A stretch of DNA of 64,000 bases from Adiantum capillus-veneris (GCA_014529385.2 CM043952.1:69817370-69881369); one strand, 5' to 3'; numbered from the stretch's first letter, positions 21,366 through 33,175 are shown. Numbers and translations: made by a program. Notes: generated from the sequence alone by a model not told the origin.

Positions 21366-22154
21366 TCCATACACACTCTTGTGCTACATTCTTGTAGCAT
21401 GAACCCTAATCACATAATCACAACACCATCATCATCACCATCACCGTGCACAAAAGATGAGCACCACACCTCCACACCACTTGTAATTAAGGGTTGAAGG
21501 CACAATTTCAGGAAGAAGAAGGGTGGACACACTCATGATATTCCTCGCCATCAACTCCCATCTCTCCATTATGCCTCCTACGATCTTGTCCCCTTCTCAT
21601 TTTTGTGCCATACGCTAACTATTGTATTCATCTTTTGCAAGCAATTAACACACTCCATCCTGGCGCCATACTTTGTGTCGCTTTGGATACATCTCATTGT
21701 GAGTATGGTATATGCTTGTTCCTTGCTTTTTTTTCTGCTTATGTAAAGGTGTGCGGATTCGCCACCATATACACACACACTCTCTCTCCCTCTCATATTC
21801 CTATCTTCTTGCTACTTCCATCTTGAGGTGTGCGGATTCGCCACCTCTTGTATGATAAGTGAGCATACTCGCAAGTTTCCCCTACCTCATTATCTTCCTT
21901 ACTAACATGCACGAGTAGCAAGCCCATTCTCACTCATTCACCACTCCTCTTACCTTATTCTCCGACCACCCCATTCCACATTTGGGTGTGGATCTTGAAA
22001 TTGTTTTCCATGGCATGCTTCATTGTGTATATGTATGCGTCCTAGCCGCATATCTTGCTAGGTGGTGCCCCTATTGTGTATCCCCCATGATGAGGCCATT
22101 GTGCATAGTCTTGGTGTAGAGGCCACTGGGTCTATTTTTCACTTCCACCTCTCA
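20196..22154 (+). repeat. element A 3' LTR
   Basis: 1959 bp, nearly identical to the 5' LTR; the AC tract is longer (about 21321-21361). TATATAAG at 21290-21297, dyads at 21748 and 21827, and stem CCTAGC/GCTAGG at 22041-22062 followed by GTGGTGCCCC. Confidence 0.92.
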
Positions 22155-22185
22155 ATGGAAACACACAAGTAATTTGTGGAAATCC
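22155..22185 (+). pseudogene. split cysteine-rich gene, segment 2
   Basis: ATGG (duplicated target bases) followed by 27 bp of original exon, reading KHTSNLWKS when joined to segment 1. The last three bases, TCC, are the target site of the CACTA insertion. Confidence 0.7.
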
Positions 22186-22391
22186 CACTACAAGGGGTAC
22201 TTCATATTAGTGACGCTCACAGTGCAACGCTCAAAAGTTAAAATCCACGGCGTCGCTTTAAGCAACACCATGAGTGTCGCTATTTTCTTTGTTGCATAGG
22301 GACACTTATAGCAACGCTCATAGCGATGCCGAGAGAGGTAAAAATAAACCGAGAGTGCCAAAAGCTCAAATCTCATATCTGAGTTTTGGCG

Positions 22392-22393
<2 letters not shown>

Positions 22394-22441
<48 letters not shown>

Positions 22442-22448
22442 CCCCCCC

Positions 22449-22519
<71 letters not shown>

Positions 22520-22520
22520 C
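22394..22520. repeat. compound C26-(CT)n-C8-(CA)n microsatellite
   Basis: A 26-bp C run, about 10 CT units, 8 C, then about 35 CA units, inside the left arm of the CACTA element. Confidence 0.95.
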
Positions 22521-22579
22521 ACTAGCGTAACTCACCTTTGCTGCAGTTTAGAGCTACACGAAACACAAGCGACAAACTG

Positions 22580-22755
22580 CATTACATTTAGGTTTAGGTT
22601 ATATTTAAGATTAGATTAGATTTAGGTTTATGTTGAGTTTAAGACTAGATTAGATTTAGATTTATGTTAGATTTAAGACTAGGTAAAGATTTAAGATTAT
22701 CTAGGTTAGATTTAAGATTAGATTAGATTTAGATTTATGTTAGATTTTAGGGCCT
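22580..22755 (+). repeat. TTAGATTTA-rich minisatellite
   Basis: Imperfect units built from TTTAGGTTTA, TTAGATTTAGA and TTTATGTTAGATTTAAGA repeat with a period near 55-65 bp. A detached copy continues at 22905-22935. They resemble degenerate TTTAGGG telomere-type sequence but without intact telomere runs. Confidence 0.65.
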
Positions 22756-23323
22756 GTCAATGAAGGGGAAGTTCCAGCTAAGCTCAAGGCTTTGCCCAAA
22801 GAGTAAACACTAGGTACACAACAATATGTATATTTCCCATTAGAATTTGACACCTATTAACTCACTCATTAACCATGTTCAGTTAGCTCAGAATCACCAT
22901 ATGTTCAATTAGGTTAGATTTAAGATTAGATTCTGGATTTAGTTTTTATATTAAAGTCTATCTTCAGGATTACGGGAAAAAATTAGAGTTAGGCAAACCG
23001 TGATCCCTCTCTTCCTCTCTACGGATGAGATCTTAAGTTGAAAAGATTTCAATGGCATGATACTCAAATTGGAGGCCAACATGTAATGTGCTAAGTAATC
23101 CCTCAAACAAGGATCTACTGTGAAGAGATGTTAAGATGCTGTGAATTGCTACAGCTAGAGAAGAGGCAAAGGGGTTTGGTCCACTACATGCACTGTCATG
23201 TAGATGTGGGTGTGTAGATTTCTCATACCCACAAATATAGGCATAAGATGAGATTATGCACCTCTAGATCAATGTGTGCGGGGATCAGACATGACTAGAG
23301 AATGTGAGGTAGTTTACAGTGTG

Positions 23324-23325
<2 letters not shown>

Positions 23326-23401
<76 letters not shown>
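23326..23401. repeat. (AG)n microsatellite in CACTA element
   Basis: About 38 AG units, directly upstream of the transposase region. Confidence 0.95.
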
Positions 23402-23404
<3 letters not shown>

Positions 23405-23574
23405 AGGAGGATGCCAATAGAAGATTAAATTTATGTCCAAGTTATAAGGTTTTTACATTGATTATGAGTAGAGATGATGATGTGGGGCCATTCAACCAAA
23501 ACACCTATCTCTCAACAAGGATCTTATGTCCTTGTAATTAATGAAAACATGATGTGTGATGGACAAGACGCGTT

Positions 23575-26500
23575 TCTTTGCAGCAGGTTTACGAATATGG
23601 TGAGTTTGATCCATCTATTATAGATCGAGCTGTTGCCAATTATAACTCGCTGGACTCTGACACTGGCCAATAGGCATCAATCTTGCAACCCAATAGACGT
23701 GTTTGTAGGCGCTTTGGTCAAGCAGCATATGTGAGGCGACAAGATGTAGCCTTTGTGAGACAACTTGGAGGATGATCATGCAGAACACATTCCCAACAAG
23801 GCTATGTTTGAGCCCGAGATCAATGAAATGAACGAGACGATAATGGATTGAAAAAGGCTTATCTATGATGATATGAAAAGTGAAGCCGATACGCCATTGT
23901 ATGATGGAGCACGTGTGTCTAGATTGAAGGAGCTCCTGGTTCTTCTCAACATACAGACAAAGTTTGGATGGAGTGACACTAGCATCATAGCGATTCTTAG
24001 GTGATCTATTACAATGTGTTTACTTCAATAAAAAACTCTAGATGTATAATGATCTGATAGATTACTTAGTATACAAGTGTACCGCATTGTTTCACTGTGT
24101 AGATTGCTCAAAGAGCACATACTTCCAGCTGATAATGTGATGCCGGATTCCAAAGAGGAAGCAAGAAAGATCTTGTGAAACTTGGGAATGGATTACAATT
24201 TGATTCATGCTTGTCCTAACGACTACATTCTTTCTAAAGGGGGATACATAGACATGGAGAAGTGTCCAAAATGTGATTTTGAGAGATATCAAGTAGATCT
24301 GCATGGACAAAAAATTCCACAAAAGGTTTTGTGATATTTTCCTCTACTTCCTTACATCAAACATTTCTTTGAATGTATGTCCATGGCCGCCCTAGCATCA
24401 TGGCACAAGGAGAATAGATATTTGGATGGTGTGCTACGGATTCCTGCAAATTGTGCAGTCTGGAAACATCTAGATGATACATGGCCGGATTTTGCGAGGG
24501 AAGTTTGAAATTTGCGCATAGGCCTGGCTATGGATGGCATAAATCCAGTTTGTTAGAGGTCAAAATCTTATAGTGTATGGCCCGTTGTCATCGTCAACTA
24601 CAACATTCCCCCGTGGTTGACTACCAAGAAGGGGCACCTGTGTCTAAGCTTGATTGTGCGAGGGCGCTATAAAGTGAAGAACATAGATGTGTATCTTCGT
24701 CCACTATTGGAAGAGCTACAACAATTGTGGATTGGCATAGAAGTGGTGGATATGAGCCGACACACAGGTTGATGGAATTCTTTGATTAGAGGAATTCTAA
24801 TGTGGACCATGCATGACTATCTCGGACTAACAGAATGCTCACATGATTTATACTCAAACTCAAACACTATAAATCTTGGTTTTTCTCAAGCTTATCTATT
24901 GTCATGTGTATACATGTAGGGCTTCAAACAAGCGGATACAGAGCATGTGTCATATGTGGGCCTAGACTTAATGCAGGTCGGGCGTCCTCATTGAAGAAGT
25001 AAATCTATGAAGGTCATCAAGCGTATCTCTAGAGAATGATGAGTTACGCGATGGTTTTTTGAAAAGAGAGCCATCAAGGATATCTGCACAAGCATGGTTA
25101 GAGTAGAAGGAGATGTGTGATGATGGTTTGCCCCTAGGGATGGAGACTCTCTCTATGGTACGAGTTACCATATTGGTCCAGACTCATGATCAATCACTTG
25201 CTGGATCCAATGCACATATTCAACAATGTGGGTAATTTGTTGTGGGACCATCTGACCGGCAAGCAAGATACTTTGGGAGCCAGAGCTGACCTTAGAAATA
25301 TGGATCGTATGGAGCAATATTGGCCATAGACAGCACCTGATGGATCAATAAAACTCCCTAAAGCACCATGGATTTTGATAGGAGCCCAAGAACACAAAGT
25401 AAAAGAGAACATTTGATCTGTGTGGACCCCCTCTAGCATAATGCACTCTCTTTGAACGCGTTTCACTAAAGAAGGGAAGCTTACTGGTTTGAAGTCACAT
25501 GACTGGCATAAAATGTGTCAGGTATGTTTAAAGTAGAATATATCATAGTGGGAATTGTGCAACAAATTCATGTGTGGAATTTAATATCATTGCTAGACAT
25601 GTTTTGCGATTTATTTTACCGATGGCTATTGAGGGATGTTTGTCTCCTGACGTCCGTAACACAATCTATAAACTTGAAAAGTTGGTGCAATGGATCTCAC
25701 AAAAGGAGATCAATGTAGAATCCATACCATTCGCCAAACTAAATGTTGCGGAGGTTGTGTGCATGTTTGAGAAAAACACTTTCCTACTACCATGCTAACC
25801 ATTCAGGTGCATCTTCTTGTTAACACAGTTGATGAGGTGGAAATAGTTAGCACAATACATTCTAGATGGATGTTCTTTTTAGAACATTTCATGAAAACTC
25901 TCAAGGGATATGTGCATCAGAAGGCACTTTTGGAGGGTAGCATGGCAGAAGATTGGCTAGTATGAGAGTCCCTAGTTTACATTGAAGAGTGGCTAGAAGG
26001 ATTTAATAAATCCCGAGACACGCTATGGCAAACCATAGATGATGAGCACATATCTGAGATTGTCATGTGCAATCTCAGGTGTTGAGAAGAAGATGATAGA
26101 AGATCTAGAGGCTAAAATCAACTGAATTTTCATGCTTCACAATCCAGTGATGCAAAAGTGGATTTCACAATATGAGGATGCAAAAAGCAAGAGCTACAAA
26201 GGGCACAAATCGAGTGGAGACGGGGGAGATGACCACCGATGCATTATCCGACCGGTCTCGAGAGCGTACCAACATTCATGAGCTTAAGATGGTTGCACAA
26301 CAAATGGAAAAGTGCACAACAGTGCAGTGAAGAAGTGATTGAGGAAGAGTGGGAGTACTCTCGGGGTTGCAAGACCAAGGTAAGTTTGCAATGTACAACT
26401 CGTGACTTTCTAGATGTTTGAATGGCAACTCATAATCTTTGTTGGTTGTAGTATAAGTCATACACAAGAGCATGGTGTAAAGGTCGACATCTTAGGGTGG

Positions 26501-27142
26501 AACAGATCGATAAAAAGCGTTTTACACAAGAGTATGAAATCGTGGAAAAATTTGAACAGTCTAGTCGACGATGCTAGTCGACGATGGTCCTCTGATGCAC
26601 ATCCTGTGGTGGTAGAACTCACTTACTTCAGCACGCTACAAGAGATTTTGAGGATCGATTATAAAGGATTTTTTGTGGACTTGTTCGACGTGTAATGATT
26701 CAAGATAAACATAGAGGGTCGCAACACCATTTTGCGCAAAGGAGAGTCTAGTTTCCTTGAGGTGGATTCGATTAAAAAATAGATCGGCCTAAGAGACACT
26801 TTTGTACTACCCGAGCATTGTGAACAAGTAAGTGTAAATATTTCACATCCAATTTTAGAAGTTATGTGCCTAGAAGCACTCATGTAAGTTATGTGGCTCT
26901 GGCAGGTGATATTTCATCCTACAAAGTCTGCATCAAACTGGTGGTACGTCATAGAGGTATCCCCTCATAGTGCACGGATGTATGAGGGCTACCATGTACC
27001 AATCACAGTGGCATCAATGGAGGAGATCAGAGAGGATGCTCAGTCAGAAGCGGTTGAGGTGGTGCTAGACAAGCATCAAGCTGCTACTCTCTATGGATGC
27101 ATGCAGAGGATCTACAAAATGAAACGAAGGACATTTGCCTAA
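23575..27142 (+). pseudogene. TNP2-type CACTA transposase
   Basis: The order of conserved blocks matches the Transposase family tnp2 (PF02992): ADTPLYDGARVSRLKELL; LLKEHILPADNVMPDSKEEA; DYNLIHACPNDYILSKGG; KCPKCDFERYQ; YFPLLPYIKHFF; LASWHKENRYLDGVLRIPAN; LRIGLAMDGINP; VWPVVIVNYNIPPWL; YLRPLLEELQQLW; then LDPMHIFNNVGNLLWDHLTG, GLKSHDWHKM and LPMAIEGCLSPDVR. The C-terminal part from about 26560 (LTYFSTLQEILRIDYKGFF, then FHPTKSASNWWYVIEV) is DUF4216-like. Stops at 24176, 24332 and 24506 and many shifts make it dead. At least one clean GT-AG intron can be placed (24001-24102). Confidence 0.85.
24001..24102 (+). other. predicted intron in TNP2 relic
   Basis: GT (24001) to AG (24102), 102 nt. Removing it joins IIAIL-R to LLKEHILPAD in frame, restoring a block continuous in TNP2 proteins. 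Confidence 0.65.
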
Positions 27143-27334
27143 CATAGAGCTCTATACAGAAATAGGGAGTTATGTTGAGCTATGCAAGGATGAGAGACCT
27201 CTTAAAGCCATAAAAATTGTATCTGAACAAGGTTGCTCCGTTTTATAATATATATGTATTTCGTGGATTTTTGTCCATCCTTGTCTATATGCTATACTTG
27301 AGAAATTTACATTGTGTTTAATCGTCATTGCTTC

Positions 27335-27376
<42 letters not shown>

Positions 27377-27498
27377 GTTGTCCATATAACTTGTCCATAT
27401 GACTTTCTTTAATGTGTTTAATAGTATAGATTATAACTTGTTCATATTTTCTTCTTCATTCAATCTTAAGATTAAATGTTCGTGCGTTTAATGCAGGT

Positions 27499-28795
27499 AT
27501 GGATGATGATGAGTTTCTTTCTTCTTTGTCACCCCAACAGAGGAGGTGGTACGAGGAGAGTCATCGCTTTGGAGCACCATCATGTCTTTCCACTCCTTCA
27601 CAATCGACGAGACGATCTTCACACTCATCTAGGCACCGACGCTGTAGTGGTGGCGGCGGCAGTTTCTGTGGGTATGCCACCGTTGATGCCTCGACATTGC
27701 CTCCTGTTTGAAAAGTCTCGTTATTTTCCCCTTCTTTGCCACCCCCACACTAGCCACGACATCGCTATCTATGCCAGGATTTGCGTGGCTATCGATCGCT
27801 CCTGGCTACACACCACTAGCTACTCCTCCGGGAGTCACCCCAGTCGACACTTCTCGCTTCGGGGCCCAGACTAGAGTTGAGACACCTGACTTCCGTACCC
27901 CCATCGAGACGCTGCTAGAGACAGCACTTGAGACCCCTACCGAGACACCCAGGTTCATGCGTCACAGGTGAGAGGGCTTGTCGTACTCGATCGACATCAA
28001 TGGCGGCATCATCTTGGATGACGAAGGCAAGAAGGTGATCTCGTGCATGTGCGGTCTTTGCTCTCAGGTGTTTCGACACTACATACTAAACACTTGGAGT
28101 GAATTTCCAAATGAATTCAAAGACAGAGTCATTAGCATGCTGCATGACGAGTTTCCCGTGTCAAGTCAGGATGAACGCTTCAATGAAGACTTGATGAAGG
28201 TTCGAATGTGAGAATACTGCAAGCACAAGCATTCTGAAGTACAAAAAGCAATAAAGCATGGGTGGAACAGACCAGATTGACTGGCCAAATAAGATTGGAA
28301 GAATGTGAAGCGAGCAGCACGTAAGAATCCTGACAAGTGTAAGCAACAAAAGGAGGCAGCCAAAGTGCGACTAGAGAAAGAAAGCTCGCACCACTTGGGG
28401 AGCGGCGGGTGGGCATCATTTGAGGGTGATTTTGTAAATGTTTTTGCATTTCTCTTTAGGTTTGGTAGTTACATCTATTTGTAGTTTTAAATTCTAACAT
28501 AAAGTATTCTCTGTATGTTTTGAACTGTGGTCGATGATGACAGGACATGACCCCACACCGTACGAACGCGAGTACGCAAGAAGAAAGGGCTTAAACACCC
28601 TAATGGACATTCTCAGTTCTCGCGGCGACATGGTTAGTATTTCACTTTACTCTTTTACATTTGTTGTATTTTAATGATAAGCTAAGAAAATAGATTGTTT
28701 TGTAATTATATGTTTATAATTAAAGAAAGTCTTATTGTTTTTCTCTGCAGAATCCGACAGATATTCCGCTTGGACACGATGAGACGTTTGATTAG
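27499..28795 (+). pseudogene. second CACTA ORF, Ptta/En-Spm-like
   Basis: Starts MDDDEFLSSLSPQQRRWYEE, then a serine/proline/threonine-rich low-complexity stretch with a frame change near 27700. From 27978 it reads SYSIDINGGIILDDEG, then NTWSEFPNEFKDRVISMLHD and EYCKHKHSEVQKAIKHGW, like plant Ptta/En/Spm accessory proteins. Two more exon-like pieces follow: YEREYARRKGLNTLMDIL before a GTTAGT donor at 28633, and NPTDIPLGHDETFD after TTTCTCTGCAG, ending in TAG. A TGA at 28209 replaces an expected Arg. The function in CACTA elements is DNA binding to subterminal repeats by analogy with TnpA; that is inference here. Confidence 0.6.
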
Positions 28796-29481
28796 ACAAT
28801 GTCAGTCTAACCGTAGCAAGATAGCATTACTTTTCTTTTGTCATAGCATGTATAATGAGATGACGTGTATACGTCTTTTTGTTACTATTGGAAAACCATG
28901 TATTTTCTCAATAATGACAATTGTGTTGTAGCTATTCCATTTGCAAAGCTTAACAATCAAGTGATTTTGCCTATGATGTGTATAATTATCATTGATTTAC
29001 TTTTTTCAATTCACTTTTGTCCAATTACTTCTATCAATTTTGTATCTTTATTCTGCAAACAATACTATGCATGATGTAGTTAATGGTTGTATTGTCTTGT
29101 GAGTGACTACTTTGGGTCTATACCTTGTACTTTCTTTCAAAGGTGAATCTATGCTTATCTTGGATTCATTTAAGTATACTTTATTCTGGAAACATTCAAT
29201 ATGGTTGATGGGTGAATGCCCTGCCATCCAAAATTTTTTACTCTCGGGCATCGCTATAAGCGTCTCTAAATAAGTTTCTACAACGTCACTATAAGCGTCG
29301 CTACAGAAGGACTGCAATCATCACTATACACATCACTATATAGAGATGAATATACTAATGCCTATAGCGATGGTTACAACGACGTTCTTGTAGCGACGAT
29401 CTTAGTGACACCGGGGAGTAAAAAAACCCAAAGTATTTCCGTCGCTAAAAGCGTCATAAGTGCACATAGCCTCTTGTAGTG

Positions 29482-31090
29482 TCCATTTTGTGTCCAAAGC
29501 AGGTTGACAACAAGTTCCATGCAAAGAAATGCTTGGTCAGGGAATGTTTCCAATGTGGCGTAACCACATTGCCGTTCTGGCCAGAAGATACTTCCAATGA
29601 TAGCAAGGAGGTGCCTGTCAAGTTGTTCACGGACGTCAGCGGTGGACAAGTGGCTAGCGATGGAAGCAAAAAGAAAAGAAGGGACTTGGTTCTACAAAGA
29701 ATGTCAGGTGCTTCTTTCCATGGCCTTTTTGCAGAGCATCTAAAATATTTCATCAAGTACAACTTCATCTTTCGGTGGCAGGCACAATAGCTTAAGGAAA
29801 GCATGCTTAGATTTCCTAACAATGTTACTGTATCCTTTATTTACTTTGTAGAGAATTATTCATTCAAAGTACATAATGAAATACAATCAATACATTGGTG
29901 GTCAACACAAGTAACAATCCTTGTGCATATTACATATGTTAGAATTGGGAGCTGCCATACAAAAGACACAGCAACTCTACATATCTGATGATAAGCAGCA
30001 TGATACTTTGTTTGTGTAGCATTACTTTATGCTTCATGACATGTGGTTGGAATATCAAGGTCATTGTTTGCGATACCATTGGGTGTGGTTATATGGTGCA
30101 ACATTGAGATTCAAGGCACGATGACCTTTTTACTTTGTTGCGAGGTACCATCAATTGACATGCTTTCACATGATGTGGAACTTCTCTACATCGAGGCATG
30201 GAAAAGGGAGCACAATGGAGCTGGTGCTATTATCAAGAGAACATTAACACATGAGGAGATGAAACCAGATGGGGTGCCAATGAAGGGTGCGGCTGATGTT
30301 GTAATTTTCTAAAGGCAAAATTTGGACGACTAGGTCACACAGATCTAACACACAGAGAGTGTTTTGGCTGGTTTCAAAGGATGAAGTGCAACTGGATATC
30401 CAGTGGGAATGTCAACAAATCCAAGCATCCCATTGTGTATATGGTTATTCACTTGAGGACCCATGCACTCTACGTCTTTGTACACTCTCATGCTTTTTTG
30501 ATGCATGTTTAAGTGGGCAATGGAGGAGATGAAAGAGCAAGCAATACATTGAAGAATGGAAATACATATCCATTGTACTGGTGCAAGAGCTGGACAATGA
30601 GGATAGTGAGGAAGAGGAGGGGTCCAAGGAGGATGATAGCAACATGACAACTGTAGCAATGAGATCGGACATCAACTTGCCAATGTACGAGGGAAACCCA
30701 CAGACAATGTGTGAAATGTTGTTCATTGGGGACAACTTTGCAGTGAAGGCAGCTGAAGGTGGTGAGGACTTCTATCTTTTGAAATGCACCAAAGCCATGT
30801 ACAAAGCACACAAATCACAAATGGATAAGTGGCACAACAAGATTTTTAGAGGTGGAATTGTGATTGAAGGCTTGTAATATGTCCAAGTGGATGGGAAATG
30901 TGATACATACAACCTTCTTGATCATACACCACCAATTATGATCTATTCCCACCTTGTAAGAGCCATCCAAATTCCGATGGAGCCTATGTCTGGACTCCAA
31001 AACATGTTTATGTTAACCAATGAGGTCTATGAAAATGTATACAATAGTATGTTGTATGATGATGATGGAGAAGAGGATGAGGGCATGTGA
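29482..31090 (+). pseudogene. split cysteine-rich gene, segment 3
   Basis: Continues the frame of segments 1-2: SILCPKQVDNKFHAKKCLVR, CFQCGV, KLFTDVSGGQVASDG, then HLKYFIKYNFIFRWQAQ. Further pieces in shifted frames are HDMWLEYQGHCLRYHW, FYFVARYHQLTCFHMMWNF, then HGKG and EHNGAGAIIKR split by a 1-bp deletion near 30206, and KGAADVVIF. A late block (30581-31090) starts with an acidic EDSEEEEGSKEDDS, then GEDFYLLKCTKAMYKAHKS and SHLVRAIQIPMEPM. The HGKG-x-H-x-GAGA-x2-KR signature is one I associate with multicopy uncharacterised plant and animal proteins of probable transposon origin. Several stops and shifts show it is not functional. Confidence 0.6.
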
Positions 31091-31249
31091 CCCATCCCCA
31101 CCTCTTCCACTTGGGAGATTGAGTAGTTTGTACTAGGTCTGCCATTCAAGCTTGAGTAATTTGTCCTTTCCTCTCCACTATGTATGCACATAACATGCTA
31201 GAGTGTTGAGGTTAGTAATATGACATAATTTACACGAACTTGAAAAATA

Positions 31250-31552
31250 GTGACTTACAATTGTCTTACAATGAGAAGACCACTGTCAAATTTGGAACTT
31301 ACTAGTATTGGTAATTGTAACTTCTCCAGCTCACAATGTTGTTTTTTTTTTTGAAAACAAGGCTAACTCTGCTATAAAGTTTGTATAATTGACCTTCCAT
31401 GGCATAGAATCACCCTACAATGACAAGACCAGTACCAAATTTGGTACTTACTAGTACCCAACTTACTAGTAACTACAAAATTTGGTGCTTGTGATATTGC
31501 TTTGGCAACTACCAAATTTGGTACTTTAGAGTCTACCAAATTTGGTAGATGC
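31250..31552. repeat. TTTGGTAC-rich repeat, left of element B
   Basis: Repeated ACCAAATTTGGTAC palindromes with AATCACCCTACAATGA and TAACTTC-like segments. The sequence continues directly at 38574 once element B is removed. Confidence 0.7.
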
Positions 31553-32851
31553 TGATGGGGGCTTTTCACAAGCCAAGCTCCCATACCCCTCTTCTCTCGT
31601 CCCCACCCCATAAAAACCCTCTCTTAGGGAGGGAGTGATAAAAGGCATTGGAAAAAAGTAAGAAAAAATAAAGTATGCTTATGTAAATATATAAGAAAGG
31701 TAAAATAGGCCACCTCATGCCTGCGGAGCAGCCCATCCCCACCTTGCCTCCTTTTTCTTCACTGATGCCCCGCCGTGTGTCCCTTTTCCTCTCCTCCACT
31801 CAAAAGGTCAACCCCCTCTCTCTTCCCCTTTTCCTTTCTCCTTTCTCTCTCCCCTTAAGCTACCCCACCTCTCACCAATAATGCACCCTAACTCACATGC
31901 AACTTATGCTATCTTCCAAAACAGTATACCCCACCCCCCTTTTCTCTCTCCTACACTCTCCCATGATCCAAATATCCCCCTCTCTCTCTAAAATTCAAAA
32001 TCTCTCTTTTCTTGTAGCCAGATGGCCTCCCCCACACTCACACACACTCAATTTCACTGAAAAAGGTGCCCACAGACCCATCCCCACCCAATGGTTACCT
32101 GATTTTCTTGTGTTCACACACATCTGCACACAGATTCACCTCTGAACACACTCCTCTCTCTCCCCTCTTGTAATTACTTTATTCTCCATGTCACCTCTCA
32201 CTTTTTTTCATCAACCCATCTCTCTCTCTTAGTCTCTCTCTCATGAGACTGCTGTTCTGGCACATATACACACAGCTAGACAAGTGGGACCCACAGTCAC
32301 ATGGCCTATGTAGATAATGATTTCTTCATTTCTAAATTCTAGAATTTCTCCCCCCCCTCCTCCCCTATATAAAGAGGGGTCACCATCACACTAAACACAC
32401 ACACCATCACCAAAGAGTACACTATGCACTGTGTGTGCCTAGTGCACACACACACACCCACACCATCACCATCACCATCACCGCAATCACCATGCTTGTC
32501 TTGAGCATGACCTCTACACCCTTGGCTATGGAAGATGAAGGGCAACTAAATGAAGGATGATGGCCATAATCCTCGTGCGAGTCTTCGCCATCAACTCCCA
32601 CCTATCCGCCATGTGCTCTACCACTCTCTCGCTTCTCATTCCCCTACCCTATGCTCCCCATTTCATCGCCTTATTCTCTAAATAAAGCTTGAGGTTTTCT
32701 GAGTATGTTTTCTTGCAATGTTTTGCCCATGTGAGGTGTGCGGAATCGTCACCTAGTCTTGTGTTTGGAGTGAGCTTGTGTATGGGTGAAGGGTGTGCGG
32801 ATTCGCCATCCTTTTGTGATGCCTAAGTACTAAGCCACTATACCCCCTCCC

Positions 32852-32890
<39 letters not shown>

Positions 32891-33100
32891 TGATCTCATT
32901 CCCTTTCCTTTTCATCATTACTCCCAAGCATCCATCTCTCTTGGATGAAAACTTTGTTATGGTGGTGTGTTGTTTGCGTCCTAGCCGTTGAAGCTAGGTG
33001 GTGCCCCCTGTTTGCTTTACCATGACAGGCTCGAGGCGCGCCATTCGGTCCCCGGTGTTTTAGAGGCCGTCGGGGTTCGGGGTTCGCTTTGCTCCCGTCA
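31553..33100 (+). repeat. element B 5' LTR
   Basis: 1548 bp, TGATGGGGGC...GCTCCCGTCA. TATATAAA at 32366. Dyad motifs at 32735 (GGTGTGCGGAATCGTCACC) and 32792, a (CT)n tract near 32854-32887, and a CCTAGC/GCTAGG stem at 32980-32998 followed by GTGGTGCCCC. Confidence 0.9.
32366..32373 (+). promoter_or_regulatory. TATA box of element B 5' LTR
   Basis: TATATAAA in CCCC..AGAGGGG context; conserved at 37833-37840 in the 3' LTR. Confidence 0.7.
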
Positions 33101-33102
33101 TT

Positions 33103-33114
33103 TGGTGCCCCCAC
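33103..33114 (+). other. element B primer-binding site
   Basis: TGGTGCCCCCAC, two bases after the LTR end, identical to element A. Confidence 0.75.
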
Positions 33115-33175
33115 GGAGGAGGGCTTTCTAAGACCCTTTAGTTTACAATGCTGAAAGTGACGCCCACTATCAATC

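Larger units (their letters stand above)
11583..22154 (+). mobile_element. Ty3/gypsy element A, Tat-like, complete with two LTRs
   Basis: Near-identical LTRs (11583-13532 and 20196-22154), flanked by a 4-bp ATGG duplication (11579-11582 and 22155-22158). Order: LTR, primer site, three small leader ORFs, gag, protease, reverse transcriptase, degenerate RNase H, second RNase H, integrase, polypurine tract, LTR. The two RNase H domains match the organisation known from the plant Tat lineage. Gag-pol lies in one frame but has at least five in-frame stops and two frameshifts, so it is defective. The LTRs differ by scattered substitutions and the length of an AC tract, indicating a fairly recent insertion. 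Confidence 0.92.
22186..29481 (+). mobile_element. complete CACTA (En/Spm) transposon
   Basis: 7296 bp. Left end CACTACAAGGGGTACTTC, right end (reverse complement) CACTACAAGAGGCTATGTGC. Both ends are followed by subterminal GTCGCT / AGCGAC repeats. A perfect 3-bp TCC duplication flanks it (22183-22185, 29482-29484), as expected for CACTA elements. Inside, on the plus strand, are a TNP2-type transposase relic and a second ORF. Both are broken by stops, several explainable as CGA to TGA changes, so it is non-autonomous now. Confidence 0.93.

Noticed and set aside
22188-22619. VCVCVC and THTHTH open frames
   Set aside because: Translation of the CA tract in the CACTA arm.
27476-27874. 132-codon ORF overlapping the second CACTA gene
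   Set aside because: The alternative frame starting at 27499 joins better to the downstream Ptta-like block.
30345-30811. Three overlapping minus-strand ORFs of about 100 codons
   Set aside because: Antisense to the split gene segment; no domain and mutually overlapping.
31566-31799. Minus ORF repeated at 37012-37245
   Set aside because: Present twice only because it lies in both LTRs of element B; low-complexity and without domain.
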